A stretch of 5,841 nt of DNA from contig DAHVPA010000122.1 of NCBI GenBank assembly GCA_027318525.1, positions 1 to 5,841 on the forward strand. The letters run 5' to 3'. The DNA comes from Candidatus Cloacimonadota bacterium. Its GTDB lineage: Bacteria; Cloacimonadota; Cloacimonadia; Cloacimonadales; Cloacimonadaceae. Both the position numbers and the translations under genes were made by a program. Below, in pieces: positions 1 through 5,838 of this stretch (positions are counted from its first letter, which is position 1; each line of letters opens with the position of its first letter). The notes below the pieces were generated by a model that saw only the letters and a program-made list of their open reading frames with translations, was not told where the DNA came from and searched no databases.

Positions 1-261
1 TCGATGGAGCGCAAACAGGCACTCTGCCTTTCCCAGGCTCTGCAACTTGCCAGTGATTTGTATGCTAAGGGGGAAACCTCTCCTCAAAAAGTCAATGCAC
101 AGATGACGTCTCTGATAGAAAGGGCTGAAGGCAGAATTGACTATATAGCTTTTGTGGATAAAGACACTCTTGCGCCGATGGAAAAACTCTCACAGGTGAC
201 CCGCGTCCTGCTTGCCGTCTATATCGGCAAGACCAGGCTGATAGATAACTCCGCTTTATAA
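1..261 (+). CDS. panC: Pantoate--beta-alanine ligase, C-terminal part (5' end outside window)
   Basis: This is the last 86 codons of pantothenate synthetase, the cytoplasmic enzyme that joins pantoate to beta-alanine using ATP in the pantothenate/coenzyme A pathway. The frame is open from base 1 and ends at TAA 259-261. The family is about 280 residues, so roughly 195 N-terminal residues, including the nucleotide-binding HIGH-type and KMSKS-like motifs, lie outside the window. Recognition rests on the C-terminal domain pattern: the segment SMERKQALCLSQAL near the start, GRIDYIAFVDKDTLAP in the middle, and the near-terminal IGKTRLIDN, all characteristic of PanC. The ATG at position 4 is an internal methionine and should not be taken as the start. 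The gene is unrelated in function to the exporter operon and converges on it, with 7 bp between the stop codons. Confidence is high for the family, and the gene looks intact as far as visible. Confidence 0.93.
   Translation, partial: SMERKQALCLSQALQLASDLYAKGETSPQKVNAQMTSLIERAEGRIDYIAFVDKDTLAPMEKLSQVTRVLLAVYIGKTRLIDNSAL
211..231. repeat. Inverted repeat (7-bp perfect stem) near the end of panC
   Basis: CTTGCCG (211-217) and CGGCAAG (225-231) are perfect inverted repeats around a 7-base loop. Four more pairs are possible between 207-210 and 234-237 if two bases are bulged. The repeat lies in the panC codons for Leu-Ala-Val-Tyr-Ile-Gly-Lys. No T-run follows on either strand, so it is not a standard intrinsic terminator. 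It may be incidental, or it may stabilise 3' ends of the two convergent transcripts. Confidence 0.4.
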
Positions 262-268
262 AAGCACT

Positions 269-1417
269 TTACTTAGTCACTTTCCTGAATTTCGCCACAC
301 TTATACTGAAGATTGCAAAACCATATACAAATAGTGCCAGAGCCTCGTTCCAGAGGTACTTCAGCTCATTCCCCTTGATTATCACTTCCCTGGCTATGTT
401 CATAAAGTAGCGCATGGGATTGAGCAGCGTCAGGTATTGAATCGATATAGGCATGTTCCTTACCGGGACAAAAAAGCCGCTCAGGAGCAGCATGAAGACC
501 ATCAGGAACCAGGCAAAGAACATTGCCTGCTGCTGTGTGGAGGTGGCAGTTGAGACCAGGATGCCCAGCCCAAGGGTGGTGAGCAGGTAAACAGCAGCCA
601 GCAGTCCCATGGTGAAGATATTTCCGGCAAAGTGTATCCTGAAAATGAAATGCGCCGCTGTCATCACAAAGCTGATTTCAAACAGGGAAATCAGCCAGTA
701 GGGGATAAGCTTGCCAAGCAGGAGTTCACTCTTGCGCACAGGAGTAACCATCAACTGCTCCAGGGTGCCGATTTCCTTTTCCTTGACCAGGCTCATAGCA
801 GAGACCATCATGGAAATTATCGTGACGAGGATTACCACCAGACCGGGAACGATGTATTGCGGGCTGTTAAGGTCAAGATTGTACCACATTCTGTCCTGGA
901 TTTCCACCTGTGCAGGCATGGCTTTAATAAATATGGCATCCGGCGGGTATTTCCTTGTGTCAGTCAGTTCTGATTTGATAAAAGTGGCAATGATGCCCTG
1001 CACATAGCTAAGGGCAACTGCGGCGGAATTACCGTCCAGGCCATCCACCATCACCTGCAATGCAGGTTTGCGGTAGAGCGTCAGGTCTTTACCAAAGCCG
1101 GGAGGAATGGTCAGCACTACCTGCGTTTTCCAGTCGTTAATAAGGTCTGTCGCTTTTATGTTATCTGGATTGTCTATCAGGTTAAAGCGGTCTGTGGATG
1201 AGAAACTTTGCTGCAGAGTCCGGCTTAAAGCTGAGTTATCCCTGTCCTCGATGTAGAGTTTTACGTGCTTTACTTCATTGGTTACGGCAAAACCGAGAAT
1301 CAGCACCTGGATTAAAGGCGCACCGAACACTAAAAAGAGCATGGCCCTGGTCCGGCTGAGCTGCCTGAATTCCTTTTTCATGAAGGAAAGCACTACTTGC
1401 GGGGAAAGGCTGCGCAT
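269..1417 (-). CDS. ABC-2 type transporter permease (YbhR/YhhJ-like), second of two
   Basis: This is an inner-membrane subunit of an ABC exporter, 382 residues, the usual length for the YbhR/YbhS/YhhJ group. The visible layout is one membrane segment at about 26-46, a large extracytoplasmic domain at about 47-188, then five hydrophobic segments at about 189-211, 238-258, 266-290, 297-318 and 357-375. The cytoplasmic motif EKEIGTLEQ (213-221) after the second segment is the ABC-2 signature that contacts the ATPase. The stretch PMRYFMNIAREVIIKG (334-349) before the last segment is also typical. The ATG at 1417 overlaps the upstream permease stop as TAATG and has a TGAGG ribosome site 8 bases upstream, so I keep this start over Met13. 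The gene is a diverged paralogue of its neighbour, and the two should form the membrane heterodimer. It is the last gene of the operon. Substrate unknown. Confidence 0.93.
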   Translation of the reverse strand: MRSLSPQVVLSFMKKEFRQLSRTRAMLFLVFGAPLIQVLILGFAVTNEVKHVKLYIEDRDNSALSRTLQQSFSSTDRFNLIDNPDNIKATDLINDWKTQVVLTIPPGFGKDLTLYRKPALQVMVDGLDGNSAAVALSYVQGIIATFIKSELTDTRKYPPDAIFIKAMPAQVEIQDRMWYNLDLNSPQYIVPGLVVILVTIISMMVSAMSLVKEKEIGTLEQLMVTPVRKSELLLGKLIPYWLISLFEISFVMTAAHFIFRIHFAGNIFTMGLLAAVYLLTTLGLGILVSTATSTQQQAMFFAWFLMVFMLLLSGFFVPVRNMPISIQYLTLLNPMRYFMNIAREVIIKGNELKYLWNEALALFVYGFAIFSISVAKFRKVTK

Positions 1418-2514
1418 TACTTCAACCTCAGGCTGAATCGTTTCACAGCCACTGCCAGCATAACTACTGTCATGATTATCAGCGCCAGCATGGGCTGAAG
1501 CAATTGGGTTAGATTATTTCCCTTCAGCATGATGCCCCGGATTATCTGCAGATAATACTTGGCAGGAACAATATAAGTGAAAAGCTGCAGTAGCTTTGGC
1601 ATCGACGCTATGGGGAAGATAAACCCGGAAAGCATGATGGTGGGCAGCATTGTCATGGTAAGCGCCATCATCATAGCCACCTGCTGCGTCTGCGCCACCG
1701 TCGAGACCAGCAGTCCCAGGCTCAGGGCAGCCAGCACATACAACAGAGTAAATCCCAGAAACAGGGGAAAGCTTCCCCTGAAAGGCACCCCGAACAGGGT
1801 CATGCCGACTGTCAGGATAAACAGGGCATCCAGCAAAGCCAGAATGATATAGGGCAGGACCTTGCCTATCACGATTTCATGGCTGCGGATGGGTGAGACA
1901 AGAATCTGCTCCAAGGTGCCCAGTTCCTTTTCCCGGGTGATGGCAATGCTGGTCAGCAAAGCGGAGACCATGACCAGAATCATGGCTATCAGACCAGGCA
2001 CAAAGAAATAGGCGCTGCGCATGTCGGGATTGTAGAGGATATTAGTCCTGACGTCAATAGGGGAGTATTTTTCCAATTGATTGTATCTGCCGATAACGGA
2101 TGTGCAGTATGAACGTATAAGGGTTGCGGCATTAGGGTCGGAAGCATCAATCAGCAACTGCACATCTGTTTTCTTCAGGCGGTTGAGCTCTTCCGCAAAG
2201 CCTTTGGGAATCAAAAGCACAGCCTCATATTTGCGGCTGAAAAAGAGCTGGTTAATGCTGTCTTCAGGCAGGTTGGGATAGCTGACCTGAAACTTGCCGG
2301 AAGCGCTGAAATCATTCACCAGTTCACGTGAGGTTGGAGTGTGGCTGTAATCAAAGACAGCCATCCGGAGATTACGGATTTCCATATTCATGGCATAACC
2401 AAACATGATTAATTGGACAATTGGCATCAGGACAACGATAAGCAGTGTTCTGGGGTCACGCAGGATGTGGTTGGCTTCCTTCAGCATAATGGCAGGAATA
2501 CGGTTGCTTTTCAT
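1417..2514 (-). CDS. ABC-2 type transporter permease (YbhS-like), first of two
   Basis: This inner-membrane exporter subunit has 365 residues from the chosen start. Hydrophobic segments lie at about 22-42, 170-192, 219-241, 249-272, 279-302 and 337-357, with an extracytoplasmic domain of some 125 residues between the first two. EKELGTLEQ (195-203) is the ABC-2 cytoplasmic coupling motif, and PAKYYLQIIRGIMLKG (317-332) is the conserved stretch ahead of the last helix. The frame is open back to an ATG at 2568, but that start lies inside the ATPase gene. The ATG at 2514 has a well-spaced TGAGG site and gives the family's usual short N-terminus (MKSNRIPAIMLKE). The gap to the upstream ATPase is 10 bp, and its own stop overlaps the next permease start by 1 bp. 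It likely pairs with that second permease as in E. coli YbhS/YbhR. Substrate cannot be inferred. Confidence 0.93.
   Translation of the reverse strand: MKSNRIPAIMLKEANHILRDPRTLLIVVLMPIVQLIMFGYAMNMEIRNLRMAVFDYSHTPTSRELVNDFSASGKFQVSYPNLPEDSINQLFFSRKYEAVLLIPKGFAEELNRLKKTDVQLLIDASDPNAATLIRSYCTSVIGRYNQLEKYSPIDVRTNILYNPDMRSAYFFVPGLIAMILVMVSALLTSIAITREKELGTLEQILVSPIRSHEIVIGKVLPYIILALLDALFILTVGMTLFGVPFRGSFPLFLGFTLLYVLAALSLGLLVSTVAQTQQVAMMMALTMTMLPTIMLSGFIFPIASMPKLLQLFTYIVPAKYYLQIIRGIMLKGNNLTQLLQPMLALIIMTVVMLAVAVKRFSLRLK
1762..1780. repeat. Inverted repeat (8-bp perfect stem, 3-base loop) inside the first permease gene
   Basis: CAGGGGAA (1762-1769) and TTCCCCTG (1773-1780) form a perfect 8-bp inverted repeat around three bases, within the permease codons near residues 246-252. 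In the transcript direction only a short TTT follows, so it is a poor terminator. In 5.8 kb roughly one stem of this size is expected by chance, so a function is unproven. Confidence 0.35.
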
Positions 2515-2522
2515 AAATATTA

Positions 2523-2527
2523 CCTCA
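2523..2527 (-). promoter_or_regulatory. Ribosome binding site of the first permease
   Basis: TGAGG on the minus strand lies 8 bases before the ATG at 2514, and its TGA is also the stop codon of the upstream ATPase gene. This fixes the permease start at 2514 rather than 2568 and implies that ribosomes ending the ATPase are positioned to reinitiate. The second permease repeats the design with TGAGG at 1430-1426, also 8 bases from its ATG. Confidence 0.75.
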
Positions 2528-3259
2528 GGAAACCAGCTTAAGGAAAAGCTGCTGCATGTTCGGCACACTATGTTCGTTTTTTAAAACAGCAGGTTCTCCC
2601 AGGGCGATGGCTTTGCCTTCCTGCATAATAACAACTCTGTGGCAATACTCCGCCTCATCCATGAAATGCGTGGTGACGATTACAGTCTTGCCCTTTTCTG
2701 CCAGACGGTTAATAACGTTCCAGAAAGCTCTGCGTGCCTGCGGGTCTACTCCTGAGGTGGGTTCATCCAGAAAGAGTAATCGGGGGTCGTGTAATAGTGA
2801 GCAGGTCAGTGCCAGCCTTTGTTTAAAGCCCAGGGGCAGGGAGGATGTGAGCGCTTTGGAACCCAGGTCGATGCCCATTTCGGACAGTAATTCCTCTGCC
2901 ACAGACAACGCCCGGGATGTTTCCACCTGATAGATTCCGCTGTAGAATAGTACATTCTCCTTAACAGTCAGGTCTTCATACAGGGCAAAGCGTTGGCTCA
3001 TATAGCCGATTCGGGTCTTAAGCTGTTCACTTTGGTGGGTGATATCGCAGTCCGCTACGACAGCTGTCCCTGAAGTAGGTTTAAGCAATCCGCAGAGCAT
3101 GCGGATGGCAGTGGTCTTTCCGGCTCCGTTAGCTCCAAGAAAGCCAAAGATTTCTCCTTTTTCGATGGAAAGGTTGAGTTTATCAACAGCAGTGAACCTG
3201 CCGAACCGCTTGGTCAGGTCTGTTGTTTGTATCATCAGGGATTTAGAATTATCCGGCAT
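2525..3259 (-). CDS. ABC exporter ATPase 2 (YbhF C-terminal-half-like) with non-canonical signature motif
   Basis: This cytoplasmic nucleotide-binding subunit has 244 residues and corresponds to the second half of a fused YbhF-type ATPase. Visible motifs in order are Walker A GANGAGKTT (42-50), Q-loop Gln89 in YMSQRFALYEDL, signature region LPLGFKQ (141-147) in place of LSGGxxQ, Walker B LLFLDE with catalytic Glu166, D-loop SGVDP (169-173), and switch histidine His198 in TTHFMDEAE. It is therefore complete except for the signature, where Ser and the first Gly are replaced by Pro and Leu. From memory, LPLG-type signatures are typical of this half in the family, so this is not decay. The frame is open back to 3352, but the ATG at 3259 has AAGGA 8 bases upstream, while the later Met9 has no such site. 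The start overlaps the end of ATPase 1 by 11 bp, and the stop is 10 bp before the permease. It probably heterodimerises with ATPase 1. Confidence 0.93.
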   Translation of the reverse strand: MPDNSKSLMIQTTDLTKRFGRFTAVDKLNLSIEKGEIFGFLGANGAGKTTAIRMLCGLLKPTSGTAVVADCDITHQSEQLKTRIGYMSQRFALYEDLTVKENVLFYSGIYQVETSRALSVAEELLSEMGIDLGSKALTSSLPLGFKQRLALTCSLLHDPRLLFLDEPTSGVDPQARRAFWNVINRLAEKGKTVIVTTHFMDEAEYCHRVVIMQEGKAIALGEPAVLKNEHSVPNMQQLFLKLVS

Positions 3260-4193
3260 GGCTTGGTTCCTTGTGTTGAACAGCCTGCATATAGGACAGG
3301 TAAATGTCCTCCATGCCCGGCTGGATTTGCTCCAGCATTGGCATGTATTCATCGAATCGTGTTTCCAACTGGTTGATTATGCTGGCTGCCTCATCTGCTT
3401 GCAGCACCAGGTGCAGCTCATTGCCAAAACGCTGGCAGGATTCAATTTCTATTATCTTTACAAGCTCAGGTTCCAGTTCTTTCATTTCGGGAGAAGTCAC
3501 TCTAAAAACCACTTTATTCCAGTTAGCCTTGATTTTTGTTGGTGTGTCCGAAGCCAGTACTTTACCATTGTAGATAAGCGTAACTCTGTCACAAAGTTCC
3601 GCTTCATCCATATAAGGGGTGGAGACCAGGATGGAAGTACCGCCCTTCTGGATGGACTTCAGCATCTGCCAGAATTCCTGGCGGGAGACGGGGTCAACCC
3701 CATAAGTCGGTTCATCCAGGATAAGCAATTCCGGTCTGTGAACCAGCGCACAGGACAGCGCCAGCTTTTGCTTCATGCCTCCGCTCAAAGCTCCTGCCCG
3801 TCTGCTTTTGAACTGCTCCAGACGCGAAAATGCATATAACTCAGGCAGTCTTTGATTACGCTCTTGAACTGTTACGCTGAACAACCGCGCGAAAAAGAGC
3901 AGGTTCTCTTCCACACTTAAATCCTGGTAAAGTGAAAATCGCTGCGGCATATAGCCCAGCCTTGACCTGATTTCCTTGAACTTCTTTGACACATCCAGAT
4001 CGAATACAGAAACGGTGCCGGACTGGATATTCAGCAAGCCGCAGAGGATGCGCATCAGGGTGGTCTTGCCGGCGCTGTCCGGACCTATCAGTCCGTGGAT
4101 TTCACCTTGGCTGACCTGCAGGGAAATCTTCTCCAGTGCGGTTTTGTCGCCGTATTGGTGCATAATGTCCCGGACCTGGATGATATCCTGCAT
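3249..4193 (-). CDS. ABC exporter ATPase 1 (YbhF N-terminal-half-like) lacking the switch histidine
   Basis: This nucleotide-binding subunit has 314 residues and corresponds to the first half of a fused YbhF-type ATPase. Motifs are Walker A GPDSAGKTT (37-45), Q-loop Gln84 in YMPQRFSLYQDL, a canonical signature LSGGMKQ (136-142), Walker B LLILDE with Glu161, and D-loop YGVDP (164-168). The H-loop position carries Pro193 (STPYMDEAE) where a histidine is expected. The GPD form of Walker A and the STPYMDEA string fit what I recall of the YbhF N-terminal half. About 90 residues after the core (about 225-314) form a C-terminal accessory region of the kind common in ABC-2 ATPases. The start follows the adaptor stop by 4 bp and has only a weak ribosome site (GGAAG about 15 bases away), so translation may rely on coupling to the adaptor gene. 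Its end overlaps ATPase 2 by 11 bp. Confidence 0.93.
   Translation of the reverse strand: MQDIIQVRDIMHQYGDKTALEKISLQVSQGEIHGLIGPDSAGKTTLMRILCGLLNIQSGTVSVFDLDVSKKFKEIRSRLGYMPQRFSLYQDLSVEENLLFFARLFSVTVQERNQRLPELYAFSRLEQFKSRRAGALSGGMKQKLALSCALVHRPELLILDEPTYGVDPVSRQEFWQMLKSIQKGGTSILVSTPYMDEAELCDRVTLIYNGKVLASDTPTKIKANWNKVVFRVTSPEMKELEPELVKIIEIESCQRFGNELHLVLQADEAASIINQLETRFDEYMPMLEQIQPGMEDIYLSYMQAVQHKEPSHAG
3268..3272 (-). promoter_or_regulatory. Ribosome binding site of ATPase 2, inside the end of ATPase 1
   Basis: AAGGA on the minus strand lies 8 bases before the ATG at 3259 and inside the last codons of ATPase 1. It decides the ATPase 2 start and shows that ATPase 2 is translated separately, rather than being a piece of a fused gene broken by one sequencing error. 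Confidence 0.7.
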
Positions 4194-4197
4194 AATT

Positions 4198-5082
4198 TTA
4201 GAATTGCACTTCCACCGGCATCCCGTCTTTCAGGATGTCCTGCGGATTTGCTACTTTCAGGGTGACGGCATAGACCATGGCAGCGCGTGTATCTTTGGTC
4301 AGAATGGTTTTGGGCGTAAATTCCGCTTTGTTGCTGATGTTTGTCACAGCAGCCGGGAATTCTTGCCCTGATTCAGTTTTAACATCAAGTTGCATGCCTG
4401 TTTTGACTTTAGTAAGCATGCTTTCCGGCAGATAAATTTTGGCTTCCAGGGATTTTGTATTGATGAGTTCCAACAGATTGGCAAAGGGAGCCAAAGCCTC
4501 GCCCTGTCTGTAGTAAAGCGTGGTGACCTTTCCCTCTGCCGGGGAAATAATTATGGCATCATTGATTTTCTTTAGCAGGATTTTCTTCTGTGCCTGTAGC
4601 TTGACTGCACTGGACTTGAGCAGTTCCAGCTGATTTGAAGTATTGGTCAACATGGTCTGGCTCTTCTGCATCAGGTTGTTGATATCATCTTCATTCTGCT
4701 GTGGAAGGACGTCTCCGCTTACCAGTCTCTGGGTGCGTTGCTGCTTATCCTGAATATAGCTGAGGTCTTTACGAGCCTGCGCCAGGTTGTTTTCAGCAAT
4801 GGTTTTCTGGCTGGCCAGTTCCTGCAGGGAAGCGTCAATCTGTTCTGCCTGATATTTCAGTTCACGTGTATCGAGCAGAGCTAAGGTATCTCCTGATGTC
4901 ACCCAGTCGCCTTCATCCACATTCAGTTGGTTGATAATTCCACCTGTCAGGGATGGCACATGCACCGCAATCCCTTCCAGCGTTGTTGTATAGGTTTGCA
5001 CTTTGCCTTTGTTGCTGCAGGCGAAAGCAGTCAGCAGCAGGACAGTCACTGCGGTTATGATATAAATTCTGATTTTATTCAT
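4198..5082 (-). CDS. HlyD-family periplasmic adaptor subunit (YbhG/YhiI-like), probable lipoprotein
   Basis: This is a periplasmic adaptor (membrane-fusion) protein, 294 residues, expected to link the ABC pump to an outer-membrane channel. The N-terminus has basic residues, a hydrophobic run (about 6-20) and a possible lipobox ending TAFAC with Cys22, followed by SNKGK, which fits a lipoprotein signal; the -2 Phe makes the match imperfect. Next come the first half of a lipoyl/barrel-sandwich domain (about 37-71, GGIINQLNVDEGDWV), a long Gln/Lys-rich alpha-hairpin coiled coil (about 72-172), the second lipoyl half (about 173-207, ISPAEGKV), and a beta-barrel domain (about 210-294) ending in the typical DGMPVEV. 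TPKTILTKDTRAAMVYAV (256-273) is the conserved strand of the YbhG/YhiI type. The start has AGGAG 7 bases upstream. It lies 84 bp after the TetR gene and 4 bp before ATPase 1. A plain membrane-anchored adaptor is the alternative to a lipoprotein. Confidence 0.92.
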   Translation of the reverse strand: MNKIRIYIITAVTVLLLTAFACSNKGKVQTYTTTLEGIAVHVPSLTGGIINQLNVDEGDWVTSGDTLALLDTRELKYQAEQIDASLQELASQKTIAENNLAQARKDLSYIQDKQQRTQRLVSGDVLPQQNEDDINNLMQKSQTMLTNTSNQLELLKSSAVKLQAQKKILLKKINDAIIISPAEGKVTTLYYRQGEALAPFANLLELINTKSLEAKIYLPESMLTKVKTGMQLDVKTESGQEFPAAVTNISNKAEFTPKTILTKDTRAAMVYAVTLKVANPQDILKDGMPVEVQF

Positions 5083-5166
5083 GGATTAACTCCTGTTTAA
5101 TCTAATCTACCAGGGCAGCCAGTAGTTGGACATTTTTTCCAGCGGGATGGCAGTTTCAGAACAGCC
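5083..5166 (-). other. 84-bp gap between the TetR and adaptor genes, with an open in-frame tail
   Basis: This is the only sizeable gap inside the operon. Reading on past the TetR stop (TGA, 5169-5167) in the same frame gives 19 more sense codons ending at TAG (5109-5107), including ETAIPLEKMSNYWLPW, with mostly G or C in third positions. GGCTGTT (5166-5160) and AACTGCC (5155-5149) can pair with one mismatch around a 4-base loop directly after the TGA, with no T-run. AGGAG at 5094-5090 serves the adaptor. I see no convincing internal promoter, terminator or second operator. Confidence 0.4.
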
Positions 5167-5784
5167 TCAGGCAGGGCAGATTCCGTGCAGTATCATCTCT
5201 GTAATGGCTTTTTCCCGTGATTGCAGAAAGCTTTCAGAACGGATGTCCAGCCCCGGGATGACCTTTTCCAGCAGTGGGCGTGCCACAAAGGGGAACACAC
5301 ACAGGGCAATCATACTTATTATTAGTTGTTCCGGTTCCACGGGACGGATTTTACCTTCTTGGACAGCGCGGTTGATGATTCTGTAAAATGGGTTGTCCTC
5401 CAGGCTCTTCATATTAACAACTTCCCTCACGATTTGAGCCACTCTGCTGCCTCCTGCTTCCAGTTCCCACAGCATAAAGCGTGACGCCATCGGGTTTGTG
5501 GCAATGGTGTAGAGATAGTTGTGGATGAATTTTGGCAGCCAGGTCTCAAACTCCTGCGTTTCATCCAGATTGCCCAGCACATTTCCAAGCACCTTGCGGA
5601 TTATTCTTTCCGTTACAATCTCATATAATTTTTCCTTGGTGCGGAAATAGTAATGCAGCAGCGCCTTGTTGATTCCTGCCAGTTCGGCAATCGTCTGGGT
5701 TCGTGCTCCAGCCTTACCCTGCTCCAGAAAAACCTGTGCCGCCGCATCCAGGATTTTGTTCTCAGTCTCGTTAAATTCATGCAT
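5167..5784 (-). CDS. TetR/AcrR-family transcriptional regulator (CecR-like position)
   Basis: This DNA-binding repressor-type protein has 205 residues, a normal TetR length. The N-terminal helix-turn-helix domain spans about residues 6-55: NKILDAAAQVFLEQG for the first helix, then TIAELAGINKALLHYYF (31-47) as the helix-turn-helix with recognition helix, followed by the family-typical KEKLYEIV. The rest (about 60-205) is a helical ligand-binding and dimerisation domain ending ITEMILHGICPA, the usual end of such proteins. The ATG at 5784 has AAAGAGG 5 bases upstream; a TTG at 5802 in the same frame is less likely because it has no such site. It is the first gene of the exporter operon, as cecR is in the E. 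coli cecR-ybhGFSR cluster, and probably controls its own operon through the repeats at 5806-5838. The inducing ligand is unknown. Family certain; CecR orthology not established. Confidence 0.93.
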   Translation of the reverse strand: MHEFNETENKILDAAAQVFLEQGKAGARTQTIAELAGINKALLHYYFRTKEKLYEIVTERIIRKVLGNVLGNLDETQEFETWLPKFIHNYLYTIATNPMASRFMLWELEAGGSRVAQIVREVVNMKSLEDNPFYRIINRAVQEGKIRPVEPEQLIISMIALCVFPFVARPLLEKVIPGLDIRSESFLQSREKAITEMILHGICPA

Positions 5785-5789
5785 AATAG

Positions 5790-5796
5790 CCTCTTT
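5790..5796 (-). promoter_or_regulatory. Ribosome binding site of the TetR gene
   Basis: AAAGAGG on the minus strand ends 5 bases before the ATG at 5784. It supports this start over the upstream in-frame TTG at 5802, which would place the translation start almost against the putative operator. Confidence 0.65.
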
Positions 5797-5805
5797 GACC
5801 AAAGT

Positions 5806-5838
5806 GTTTAACTATTTGGTTAAACTATTTTGTTAAGC
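5806..5838. promoter_or_regulatory. Putative TetR-family operator: three GTTNAAC-like boxes at 13-bp spacing
   Basis: GTTTAAC (5806-5812) and GTTAAAC (5819-5825) form a perfect inverted repeat separated by 6 bases, a 20-bp palindrome of the size bound by TetR dimers. A third, imperfect box GTTAAGC (5832-5838) follows at the same 13-bp step. AACTATTT is repeated directly at 5810-5817 and 5823-5830. Each complete box, GTT-N-AAC, is itself palindromic. The array starts 22 bp upstream of the TetR ATG, where an autoregulatory operator and the operon promoter would be expected. No convincing -35/-10 pair could be assigned; the window ends 3 bp beyond the last box, so the site may continue. Binding by this particular TetR is inference. 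Confidence 0.55.

Noticed and set aside
253..265. GCTTT-ATA-AAAGC inverted repeat at the panC stop as a bidirectional terminator
   Set aside because: The stem is only 5 bp, mostly A/T, with a 3-base loop and no T-run, so it is too weak to call.
632..1007. Two plus-strand open frames antisense to the second permease
   Set aside because: They overlap each other and a permease with all family motifs, and their translations are low-complexity and unlike any family I recognise.
2515..2568. Upstream ATG at 2568 for the first permease
   Set aside because: It would overlap the ATPase gene by 44 bp and add a Cys/Ser-rich tail not seen in the family, whereas 2514 has a well-placed TGAGG.
3039..3839. 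Long plus-strand open frame (266 codons) across the two ATPase genes
   Set aside because: It lies antisense to two ATPases with complete motifs, shows no recognisable domain, and is a frame shadow.
3976..4371. Plus-strand open frame of 131 codons across the ATPase 1/adaptor junction
   Set aside because: It spans two well-supported minus-strand genes and has no family features or ribosome site that I can see.
5107..5133. Short leader-peptide frame MSNYWLPW before the adaptor gene
   Set aside because: It has only a weak GGA at 4-base spacing, and there is no attenuator-like pair of hairpins after it.
5785..5802. TTG start at 5802 for the TetR gene
   Set aside because: The ATG at 5784 has a good ribosome site and gives a normal TetR N-terminus; the TTG has neither.
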